Assembly (NCBI GenBank): GCA_900772845.1
Contig: CAAGSD010000145.1
Coordinates: 1 to 44,047, forward strand
Length of the DNA: 44,047 bases
Source of the DNA: Lachnospiraceae bacterium
GTDB lineage: Bacteria; Bacillota; Clostridia; Lachnospirales; Lachnospiraceae
Direction of reading: 5' to 3'
Part shown: piece after piece, positions 15,641-22,714 of the stretch
How the letters are laid out: every line of letters starts with the position of its first letter
How positions within the stretch are numbered: position 1 is the first letter of the stretch
Made by a program: the position numbers and the translations under genes
The notes under the pieces: model-generated
Database searches by the model: none
The model's input: the letters and a program-made list of their open reading frames with translations, nothing else
What the model was told of the DNA's origin: nothing

Positions 15641-17752
15641 ATGCGCGAAGAATTGAATGTAGAGGAGCTTTTTGCCAGCAAGGTATTTACCCTGGGCAAA
15701 ATGAAAGAAAGACTCCCCAAGAGTACTTACAAAGAAGTGAAAAAAGTCATGGATCAGGGAGGAGAGCTTTCCCTGGCGACTGCGGATGTCGTGGCAAGCG
15801 CCATGAAGGATTGGGCCATTGAGAACGGGGCGACCCACTATACCCACTGGTTCCAGCCTCTGACAGGAATTACAGCAGAGAAACATGATGCTTTTGTAAC
15901 GCATCCGGACGAAGACGGCCGTATGATCATGGAGTTTTCCGGTAAAGAACTGATCAAGGGAGAGCCCGATGCATCCTCTTTCCCGTCCGGCGGATTACGT
16001 GCTACCTTTGAGGCGAGAGGTTACACGACATGGGATATTACCTCACCTGCATTCATCAAGGAGACCGCTACCGGTCCGACCCTCTGTATCCCGACAGCTT
16101 TCTGCTCTTATAAGGGCGAAGCCCTGGACAAGAAGACACCATTACTTCGTTCCATGGAAGCTTTGAGCAGGCAGGCGATCCGAATCGTCCGCCTGTTCGG
16201 CAATACGGAAGCCACTAAGGTACTGCCGTCTGTAGGCGCAGAGCAGGAATACTTCCTGGTAGACTCTGCAAAGGCCCTGCAGCGTGAAGATATTATTTTT
16301 GCCGGACGTACGCTGTTCGGTGCCCCTGCACCCAAAGGACAGGAAATGGATGACCACTATTTCGGTGTTATCCGTGAGCGTATTGGTGGTTTCATGCATG
16401 ATGTCAATATTGAACTATGGAAGCTGGGTGTCACATCCAAGACCCAGCACAACGAGGCGGCTCCCGCACAGCATGAAGTGGCGCCGATCTATGAATCTGC
16501 AAATGTGGCAGTAGATCATAATCAGCTGGTGATGGAGACACTGAAGCGTGTGGCAGGCAAGCATGGTCTGCGCTGCATGCTGCATGAGAAGCCTTTTGCC
16601 GGCGTGAATGGTTCCGGCAAGCACAACAACTGGTCGATTACGACGGACAATGGCGTGAATCTGTTGGAGCCCGGCCAGACCCCCAATGAAAATATTCAGT
16701 TCCTGCTGGTACTGGCATGTATCATGAAGGCTGTAGATACCCATGCGGATCTGCTGCGCCAGAGTGCGTCCAATGTCGGCAACGATCACAGACTGGGCGG
16801 CTATGAGGCACCTCCTGCCATTATCTCTATCTTCCTGGGCGAGCAGCTGGAGGATGTGGTGGCACAGCTGGTGGAGACCGGTAAGGCTGATAATCTGAAA
16901 GAAGGCGGTGTATTGCGCACCGGTGTATCCACATTGCCTGATTTTGTAAAGGATGCCACCGACAGAAACCGTACTTCACCTTTTGCCTTTACAGGTAATA
17001 AATTCGAATTCCGTATGGTTGGAAGCGAGGATTCCATCGGCAGCCCCAACACCACCTTGAATGCCATTGTGGCAGAGGCCTTCTGCGAAGCAGCAGACCG
17101 TCTGGAAGGTGCGGAAGATTTCGACATGGCAGTCCATGATCTGATCAAGGAATATATGACCGCACACCAGCGTATTATTTTCAACGGCAATGGTTATGCC
17201 AAAGAATGGGAAGAGGAAGCAGCCAGAAGAGGACTGCCCAATATTCCTTCCATGGTAGCGGCAGTAGATACCCTGACCACACCCAAGGCCATTCATCTGT
17301 TTGAAAAGTTCGGAATTTTCACCGAGGCAGAGCTGCGTTCCCGTGCGGAGGTACTGTACGAGACCTATGCGAAGACCATCAACATCGAGGCACTGACCAT
17401 GGTGGATATGGCCAATAAGCAGATCATCCCTGCAGTCATGAAATACAGCAAGTCACTGGCAGACGCTGTCATCGCCATCACAGAAGCAGGGGGAGATACT
17501 TATGTGCCCGTCCGGATGCTGCAGCAGATCACACAGAGACTGACCGAGATGGAGAAAGCATCCGAAGCACTTCTCGAGGTGGAGAAAAAGGCTTCCGCTA
17601 TGGAGAGAGGTAAGGAGCAGGCATTCTGTTATCATGATGAAGTCATGGTGTCAATGAACGCACTGAGAAAGCCTGCGGATGAACTGGAGAAGCTGGTAGA
17701 TAAAAAGTACTGGCCGTTCCCGACCTACGCAGACCTGCTGTTTGAGGTATAG
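15641..17752 (+). CDS. glnN: Glutamine synthetase type III (copy 1)
   Basis: A 703-residue type III glutamine synthetase, which makes glutamine from glutamate, ammonia and ATP. GSIII-specific motifs are present: THYTHWFQPLTG (about 65-76), EPDASSFPSGGLR (about 108-120), SVGAEQEYFLVD (the Mg-site Glu pair, about 197-208), and the ATP/glutamate blocks VNGSGKHNNWS (about 325-335) and EFRMVGS. The GSIII family is usually about 700 residues. ATG 15641 was chosen because it aligns with the start of copy 2 and follows GGAGG (15625-15629). A weak promoter (TTGACC 15525, TACACT 15549) is possible. Unlike copy 2 it has no leader terminator, so the two copies are probably regulated differently. Confidence 0.95.
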   Translation: MREELNVEELFASKVFTLGKMKERLPKSTYKEVKKVMDQGGELSLATADVVASAMKDWAIENGATHYTHWFQPLTGITAEKHDAFVTHPDEDGRMIMEFSGKELIKGEPDASSFPSGGLRATFEARGYTTWDITSPAFIKETATGPTLCIPTAFCSYKGEALDKKTPLLRSMEALSRQAIRIVRLFGNTEATKVLPSVGAEQEYFLVDSAKALQREDIIFAGRTLFGAPAPKGQEMDDHYFGVIRERIGGFMHDVNIELWKLGVTSKTQHNEAAPAQHEVAPIYESANVAVDHNQLVMETLKRVAGKHGLRCMLHEKPFAGVNGSGKHNNWSITTDNGVNLLEPGQTPNENIQFLLVLACIMKAVDTHADLLRQSASNVGNDHRLGGYEAPPAIISIFLGEQLEDVVAQLVETGKADNLKEGGVLRTGVSTLPDFVKDATDRNRTSPFAFTGNKFEFRMVGSEDSIGSPNTTLNAIVAEAFCEAADRLEGAEDFDMAVHDLIKEYMTAHQRIIFNGNGYAKEWEEEAARRGLPNIPSMVAAVDTLTTPKAIHLFEKFGIFTEAELRSRAEVLYETYAKTINIEALTMVDMANKQIIPAVMKYSKSLADAVIAITEAGGDTYVPVRMLQQITQRLTEMEKASEALLEVEKKASAMERGKEQAFCYHDEVMVSMNALRKPADELEKLVDKKYWPFPTYADLLFEV

Positions 17753-17784
17753 AACGCTTCAAAGGTCGTTTCGGATGCAATAAT

Positions 17785-17834
17785 AAAATTTTTTCAAAAA
17801 AGGTATTGCAATCAAAAAAAATCTGTTGTATAGT
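17785..17834 (+). promoter_or_regulatory. Strong sigma-A-type promoter with UP-like element for glnN copy 2
   Basis: TTGCAA (17806-17811) and TATAGT (17829-17834) are separated by exactly 17 nt. Upstream lie an A4T6 block (17785-17794) and an A-run (17796-17801). The 27-nt stretch 17785-17811 matches 22006-22032 ahead of tRNA-Gln at 25 of 27 positions. Confidence 0.8.
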
Positions 17835-17845
17835 AATGAGCCATA

Positions 17846-17921
17846 GAGGAGCGATCCTCACAAGTTAATATTTTTCAATGCGGAACGAAGGCGTTTACAC
17901 GAGGAGTGTAGCGCCTTTTTT
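17846..17921 (+). promoter_or_regulatory. glnN copy 2 leader: hexaloop hairpin, alternative hairpin and intrinsic terminator
   Basis: A first hairpin is GAGG-AGCGAT-CCTC (17846-17859); its six-base loop has A at position 1 and G at position 4, the pattern bound by ANTAR antiterminator proteins. A terminator follows: AAGGCG (17888-17893) pairs with CGCCTT (17912-17917), with TACAC/GTGTA continuing the stem, and then T6 (17916-17921). A competing hairpin, AACG-AAGG-CGTT (17884-17895), would use the 5' side of the terminator stem. The pieces are seen directly; ANTAR control is inferred, and the second hairpin does not match the A1/G4 hexaloop rule. Confidence 0.6.
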
Positions 17922-17990
17922 GTGACTATTCAGAGCCAGCCGGAAAGCATCGAAGATGCGATTTTGCGCATGGAGGTTCTGAATAGCAAC
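17922..17990. repeat. Dispersed palindrome, copy 5 (glnN copy 2 leader)
   Basis: GTGACTATTCAGAGCC (17922-17937) pairs with GGTTCTGAATAGCAAC (17975-17990), with most differences conserving pairing. Inside are the perfect hairpin GCATC-GAA-GATGC (17947-17959) and the core CGATTTTGCGCATG (17959-17972). It begins directly after the leader terminator T-run and ends about 60 nt before the glnN start. Confidence 0.75.
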
Positions 17991-18049
17991 AGTGCCGGAC
18001 GAAGTCGCAGGAAGCATGGAAAATAGTGAAAAATAAGGAGGAAACGAAG

Positions 18050-20161
18050 ATGAGTGAAGTATTAAACGTGGAAGAAATCTTTGGCAGTAAGGTATTCACT
18101 CTTGGTAAAATGAGGGAAAGATTACCCAAGAGCGTATACAAAGAAGTGAAGAAGATCATTGATCATGGCGGAGAGCTGTCTCTGGCCACCGCTGATGTAG
18201 TAGCAAAAGCAATGAAGGATTGGGCCATTGAGAACGGCGCAACCCATTATACTCACTGGTTCCAGCCTCTGACCGGTATCACGGCGGAGAAGCATGACGC
18301 ATTCGTAACCCATCCCGATGAGTACGGCAAGATGATCATGGAGTTCTCCGGTAAGGAGTTGATCAAGGGCGAGCCCGATGCATCTTCCTTCCCTTCCGGG
18401 GGTCTGCGGGCTACCTTCGAGGCAAGAGGTTATACCGCATGGGATATCACCTCTCCCGCATTCCTGAAAGAGGATGCGACCGGCGTGATCCTCTGCATTC
18501 CCACCGCTTTCTGCTCTTACAAGGGTGAGGCACTGGATAAGAAAACCCCGTTACTTCGTTCCATGGAAGCCGTCAGCACTCAGGCACTGCGTATCGTAAG
18601 ACTGTTCGGCAACACTGAGGCTACCAGGGTCGTAGCAAGCGTAGGACCTGAGCAGGAATACTTCCTGGTAGACAGAGATAAATACCTGAAGCGTGAAGAT
18701 CTGATCTTCGCCGGACGTACCCTGTTCGGTGCACCCGCACCCAAGGGACAGGAGCTGGAGGATCACTATTTCGGTACCATCCGCGAGAGAATCGGTTCCT
18801 TCATGAAGGATCTGAACATTGAACTGTGGAAGCTGGGTGTAACCGCCAAGACACAGCATAACGAAGTAGCTCCCGCACAGCATGAGCTGGCACCTATTTA
18901 TGAGACTGCCAACATTGCGGTAGATCATAACCAGCTGGTTATGGAGACCATGAAGAAAGTAGCAGGACGCCATGGAATGACCTGTCTGCTGCATGAGAAG
19001 CCTTTTGCCGGAGTGAACGGTTCCGGTAAACATAACAACTGGTCCCTGGGAACCGATAACGGTGTAAACCTGTTAGATCCCGGAGATACCCCCAACGAGA
19101 ACATCCAGTTCTTATTAGTACTGGCATGTATCCTGAAAGCTGTAGACACCCATGCAGATCTGCTCCGTCAGAGTGCATCCGATGTCGGCAACGATCACAG
19201 ACTGGGAGCCAACGAGGCACCTCCTGCTATCATTTCCGTATTCCTGGGCGAGCAGCTGGAGGATGTAGTCAAGCAGCTGGTTGAGACCGGTGATGCGACC
19301 CATTCCATCCAGGGCGGTAAGCTTCTGACTGGTGTATCCACGCTGCCGGATCTGGATAAGGATGCCACAGACCGTAACAGAACTTCACCCTTTGCTTTCA
19401 CCGGCAATAAGTTCGAGTTCCGTATGGTAGGTAGTGCTGACTCCATTGCCAGCCCCAACACCACTTTAAATGCTATCGTTGCAGAAGCTTTCTGCGAGGC
19501 AGCAGATATTCTGGAGAAAGCAGACGATTTTGATAGTGCTGTACACGATCTGATCAAGAAGTACCTGACCGAGCATCAGAGAATCATCTTCAACGGCAAC
19601 GGTTACTCCGATGAGTGGGTAGAAGAGGCAGCCAGAAGAGGACTTCCCAACATTAAGTCCATGGTAGAGGCTTCCGAGACCCTGACCACTGAGAAGTCCA
19701 TCAAACTGTTTGAAAAGTTCGGTATCTTCACTGAGGCAGAGTTAAGATCCCGTGAAGAGGTTCTGTATGAAACCTACTCCAAGACCATTAATATTGAAGC
19801 TCTGACCATGGTAGACATGGCGAAGAAGCAGTATATCCCTGCAGTTATGGAGTATACCAGGACACTGGCTGACACTGTACTGGCTGTTAAGAGTGCAGGC
19901 GCTGATGCTGTCGTACAGACCACTGTACTGAAGAGTGTTTCCGAGAAGCTGGCAGAGGCACAGGCTGCCGAGACCACTCTGGAGGATAAGCTGGCAGAGG
20001 CAGCAGGTATCGAGGATCCCAAGAAGCTTGCTTTCTTCTATAAAGATGTGGTACATACCGCCATGGATGACCTGAGAACTCCTGTGGATGAACTGGAGAT
20101 GATGGTTGACAAGAAGGTATGGCCCGTACCTACCTACGGCGATCTGATCTTTGAAGTATAA
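18050..20161 (+). CDS. glnN: Glutamine synthetase type III (copy 2)
   Basis: A 703-residue GSIII, equal in length to copy 1 and very similar through the catalytic core. THYTHWFQPLTG, EPDASSFPSGGLR, SVGPEQEYFLVD, VNGSGKHNNWS and EFRMVGS are all kept. The last 110 residues (helical region before the conserved end PTYGDLIFEV) differ most. ATG 18050 follows a perfect AAGGAGG (18035-18041) by 8 nt. It has its own strong promoter and a leader with a terminator, suggesting control by nitrogen status through antitermination (inferred). Its coding sequence ends before a clear terminator at 20211. It is probably the main ammonia-assimilating enzyme of the pair. Confidence 0.95.
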   Translation: MSEVLNVEEIFGSKVFTLGKMRERLPKSVYKEVKKIIDHGGELSLATADVVAKAMKDWAIENGATHYTHWFQPLTGITAEKHDAFVTHPDEYGKMIMEFSGKELIKGEPDASSFPSGGLRATFEARGYTAWDITSPAFLKEDATGVILCIPTAFCSYKGEALDKKTPLLRSMEAVSTQALRIVRLFGNTEATRVVASVGPEQEYFLVDRDKYLKREDLIFAGRTLFGAPAPKGQELEDHYFGTIRERIGSFMKDLNIELWKLGVTAKTQHNEVAPAQHELAPIYETANIAVDHNQLVMETMKKVAGRHGMTCLLHEKPFAGVNGSGKHNNWSLGTDNGVNLLDPGDTPNENIQFLLVLACILKAVDTHADLLRQSASDVGNDHRLGANEAPPAIISVFLGEQLEDVVKQLVETGDATHSIQGGKLLTGVSTLPDLDKDATDRNRTSPFAFTGNKFEFRMVGSADSIASPNTTLNAIVAEAFCEAADILEKADDFDSAVHDLIKKYLTEHQRIIFNGNGYSDEWVEEAARRGLPNIKSMVEASETLTTEKSIKLFEKFGIFTEAELRSREEVLYETYSKTINIEALTMVDMAKKQYIPAVMEYTRTLADTVLAVKSAGADAVVQTTVLKSVSEKLAEAQAAETTLEDKLAEAAGIEDPKKLAFFYKDVVHTAMDDLRTPVDELEMMVDKKVWPVPTYGDLIFEV

Positions 20162-20210
20162 AATACATTGTAAAATACCATAATACGTTTCTCTCATTGT
20201 GTTGAATAAA

Positions 20211-20247
20211 AACGGGGCTTACTGCATGTGCGGTGAGCCTCGTTTTT
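20211..20247 (+). terminator. Intrinsic terminator of glnN copy 2
   Basis: AACGGGGCTTAC (20211-20222) pairs with GTGAGCCTCGTT (20233-20244), using two G-T wobbles, and the T-run continues to 20247. It lies 50 nt after the glnN stop. Confidence 0.85.
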
Positions 20248-20283
20248 GTTGCGATGTCCGGGAACCTGTGTTAAGATAACAGC

Positions 20284-21969
20284 ATGATGAAAAAAGAAAA
20301 ATTTTGGAAAATAATATGTATTCTTGCGGTAATTGCATACACCGTGAAAAGCCTGTTCATCGGAGCGGATATGGACGAAGGCTATGGTATTATGGCAGGG
20401 TATCGCCTTGCCATGGGGGATCGGCTGCTTCTGGAAATGTGGGAGCCTCATCAGACGTCAGCTATTTTTACCGCAGTGTTCATTAAACTGTTTATGATGA
20501 TGACCGGGGGGATCAATTACCTGAACCTGTACCTGCGGATCGTCAGCCTGCTTATTCAGGGAGGTGTTGCAGTGTATTTATATAAAACACTGCGCAAGGT
20601 ATGGCCCGGGATGGAACAGGGGACAGTGACACTGCTTGCCATGCTGTACTATATTGTGACGCCCAAATGTGTCTATGTACCGGAGTACTCTAATTTACAT
20701 AACTGGTTCTTTACATTGATGATCCTGTGCATGCTCCGCTATTTCTTTGGAGAAAAAAAGATTTCTTATCTTGTATGGTCGGGAATCTTTATGACCTGTG
20801 ATGTGTTGGCATATCCGAGCATGGTACTGGTATTTATCTGTTGTATGGGGTATCTGCTGCTTCACAAATCCGACAGAAAGTGGAAGGAGTGTGCGGCATA
20901 CCTTCTTCCCTGCGTGATCAGTGCTGGAGCAATGTCTGCTTATCTGTGCAGCTATATGGCGCCTGCCACCATGCTGCAGATGGTAGGAGAGATCTTAAAT
21001 GAAGGCTCTCACAAAATGACACTGTTTGAGAAAATAGTAAGCTGGTCGGAAGGCTTTGCCATCGTGGGGGCACTTTTGATCCTTGCAGCCGTTGCAGCGC
21101 TGGCAGTGAAGCTTTTGATCACGAAGCTGTTAAAAAAGAAATTGCCGGAAGGACTTCAGGTGCCGGGGCTGTTTTTCCTGGCAGCGGTATTGTTGATTCA
21201 GGTATGGTTCTGGCTGTTTGGTCCTTCCAGCGCAATTTACCCCCAGGTTCCTCTGGTAGGGATTCTTTTTGCAGGGCTGTATATTTTCCTGCGGAAAGAC
21301 AGAAGCCAGAAGACTACGGCATATATCATGGGAATTGCCTGTGTGAGCTATTTTGCGGCATTACTGCTCTCCAATTGGGGACCTGACGTATTGAATACCT
21401 ACCTGATCCTGGGGGCGGTTGCCGGATTTTTATGCATCGGTACTTACTGGGATAAGGTTGAAGAAAAGGGAAGGAAAGTTTTCCGGATCCTGTGCCTGTG
21501 TCTGGTACTGGGAAATGCATTCGGCTATTGTTATCTGATGATAGGCGCATCAGAAAATCATGCGCCTGTGTTTACCAATGTCCGTGGCATTAACAGAGAG
21601 GGGCTGCGTGCCGGAATTCTGACGGACTATATGTCTGCCTTCCGCTATAACAACAATATGGAAATATGGAACGAAGCGGTACCCTCCGGAAGCACGGTGT
21701 TGTATGTGGGGGCATCGCAGTTCTACTGCATGCTGGGAGAACATACACAGGCTTCTCCGGATACGATCTGTTCCATGGTTTATGATGAACGGCTGTTGGA
21801 TTACTGGAAGATCAATCCGGACAGATATCCGGATGTCGTGGTATTCGAAAGCTGTTACGGAGACATCTCCGCAGAAGGAGAGAACAGCTTTATCTGGGAT
21901 TGGCTGCAGAATGATTTTCAACCGACTGACCGGGTGGATTATCCCTATATTACAGTGTTTATGCGATGA
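20284..21969 (+). CDS. Polytopic membrane protein, probable GT-C glycosyltransferase
   Basis: A 561-residue protein with about 12 TM segments. The first loop contains IGADMDEGYGIMAGYRLAMG (about 26-45), with an Asp-Met-Asp-Glu group placed as in GT39/GT-C enzymes, then EMWEPHQTSAIF. The C-terminal soluble part (about 440-561) includes GSTVLYVGASQFYCMLGEHT and ends near residue 560 in a predicted extracytoplasmic domain. The sugar and acceptor are unknown. The start is ATG 20284 or 20287; no good Shine-Dalgarno sequence is visible (only AAGATAA), so translation may be weak. It stands alone between the glnN terminator and the tRNA promoter. Confidence 0.65.
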   Translation: MMKKEKFWKIICILAVIAYTVKSLFIGADMDEGYGIMAGYRLAMGDRLLLEMWEPHQTSAIFTAVFIKLFMMMTGGINYLNLYLRIVSLLIQGGVAVYLYKTLRKVWPGMEQGTVTLLAMLYYIVTPKCVYVPEYSNLHNWFFTLMILCMLRYFFGEKKISYLVWSGIFMTCDVLAYPSMVLVFICCMGYLLLHKSDRKWKECAAYLLPCVISAGAMSAYLCSYMAPATMLQMVGEILNEGSHKMTLFEKIVSWSEGFAIVGALLILAAVAALAVKLLITKLLKKKLPEGLQVPGLFFLAAVLLIQVWFWLFGPSSAIYPQVPLVGILFAGLYIFLRKDRSQKTTAYIMGIACVSYFAALLLSNWGPDVLNTYLILGAVAGFLCIGTYWDKVEEKGRKVFRILCLCLVLGNAFGYCYLMIGASENHAPVFTNVRGINREGLRAGILTDYMSAFRYNNNMEIWNEAVPSGSTVLYVGASQFYCMLGEHTQASPDTICSMVYDERLLDYWKINPDRYPDVVVFESCYGDISAEGENSFIWDWLQNDFQPTDRVDYPYITVFMR

Positions 21970-21970
21970 T

Positions 21971-22000
21971 TTGACACGAATTGTTTTAATTTTGTATATT
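21971..22000 (+). promoter_or_regulatory. Upstream promoter of tRNA-Gln
   Basis: A consensus TTGACA (21971-21976) is followed after 18 nt by TATATT (21995-22000). It overlaps the end of the preceding gene region and lies 74 nt before the tRNA. Confidence 0.6.
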
Positions 22001-22005
22001 TTTTT

Positions 22006-22055
22006 AAAATTTTTTAAAAATAGGTATTGCAAAACGGAAACAGATAGTGTATACT
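22006..22055 (+). promoter_or_regulatory. Proximal promoter of tRNA-Gln with UP-like element
   Basis: TTGCAA (22027-22032), 17-nt spacer, TATACT (22050-22055), preceded by A4T6 and an A-rich run (22006-22022). The upstream 27 nt are nearly identical to the glnN copy 2 promoter. Transcription would start about 10 nt before the tRNA. Confidence 0.8.
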
Positions 22056-22073
22056 TCATCAAGTAAACGACAT

Positions 22074-22145
22074 AGGGCTATCGCCAAACGGTAAGGCAAC
22101 GGACTCTGACTCCGTCATTTCAAGGTTCGAATCCTTGTAGCCCTG
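22074..22145 (+). tRNA. tRNA-Gln (anticodon CTG)
   Basis: The acceptor AGGGCTA (22074-22080) pairs with TAGCCCT (22138-22144), and G is the discriminator. The anticodon arm ACGGA-CTCTGAC-TCCGT gives anticodon CTG (codon CAG), and the T arm is CAAGG-TTCGAAT-CCTTG. The 3' CCA is not encoded. The end of the tRNA (CCCTG) can also pair with CAGGG (22151-22155), a possible trailer hairpin. Confidence 0.93.
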
Positions 22146-22170
22146 CGAAGCAGGGGTTGACCTGCGAAGT

Positions 22171-22203
22171 AAACCTCAGTAGAGAAATCTACTGAGGTTT
22201 TTT
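22171..22203 (+). terminator. Intrinsic terminator after tRNA-Gln
   Basis: AAACCTCAGTAGA (22171-22183) pairs perfectly with TCTACTGAGGTTT (22188-22200) around a GAAA tetraloop, and the T-run extends to 22203. Confidence 0.92.
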
Positions 22204-22280
22204 GTTGAGAAAAAAACTGGCGTATGGTACTATGATTACAGGAAACGGCACATATTAGGAACAGAAAGAAGGTGTAGGTA

Positions 22281-22610
22281 ATGCCGCAGCAGCTTGAAAA
22301 CTTATTGAGGATTTATTGGGAAGAACTGGAAAAGGTTACGGATGACAGAGTAAAAAAGGTTATTCTATATGGATCGTATGCGAGAGGAGATTTTCGACCG
22401 GATTCGGATGTGGATGTCATGGTATTGGTGGATGCGAATGTGGACAATGTAAGCCCCTTGGAAAGAAAGATCTGCGATATTACTTATGACTTCAATAATG
22501 AACATGAGACGGATATCATGCCGGTAGTGCAGAGCAAGGAACATTTTGACTATTGGAAGAATGCAGATATGTTTTATCATAACGTGGAGAAAGAGGGGAT
22601 AGTTATTTGA
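22281..22610 (+). CDS. Minimal nucleotidyltransferase (MNT/MntA-like)
   Basis: A 109-residue protein of the DNA polymerase beta-like nucleotidyltransferase superfamily. The full motif YGSYARGDFRPDSDVDVMVL (residues 30-49) supplies the Gly-Ser and the first two metal Asp residues (43 and 45); the third is likely D78 in ETDIMPV. Proteins of this size usually act as antitoxins that AMPylate a neighbouring HEPN toxin. No HEPN gene follows; only a 28-codon frame remains (22607-22693). It is the first gene after the tRNA, so it could be an acquired or decayed toxin-antitoxin remnant or part of the cassette downstream. The start ATG 22281 lacks a strong RBS (GAAGGTG upstream). Confidence 0.82.
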   Translation: MPQQLENLLRIYWEELEKVTDDRVKKVILYGSYARGDFRPDSDVDVMVLVDANVDNVSPLERKICDITYDFNNEHETDIMPVVQSKEHFDYWKNADMFYHNVEKEGIVI

Positions 22611-22693
22611 GTAAACCGGAAGCCGAAGGAACCTTTGCGGTGTTAACGATTGAAGCGAACCAGAGCTATATAGATTGGACGAAGCAGTTTTAG
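22607..22693 (+). pseudogene. 28-codon frame after the MNT gene, possible remnant of a partner gene
   Basis: A TTG start overlaps the MNT stop as TTGA, and the frame stays open for 28 codons (ending SYIDWTKQF) up to TAG at 22691. A HEPN partner would be expected here at over 110 residues. The peptide shows no HEPN RxxxxH motif. It may be a deletion scar of that gene or simply intergenic sequence. Confidence 0.25.
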
Positions 22694-22714
22694 AACGAGG
22701 AGAATATAGATAAT

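Noticed and set aside
17846..17921. Glutamine (glnA) riboswitch ahead of glnN copy 2
   Set aside because: That riboswitch class is known mainly from cyanobacteria and marine metagenomes, and the leader lacks its junction; the A1/G4 hexaloop and terminator fit an antitermination leader better.
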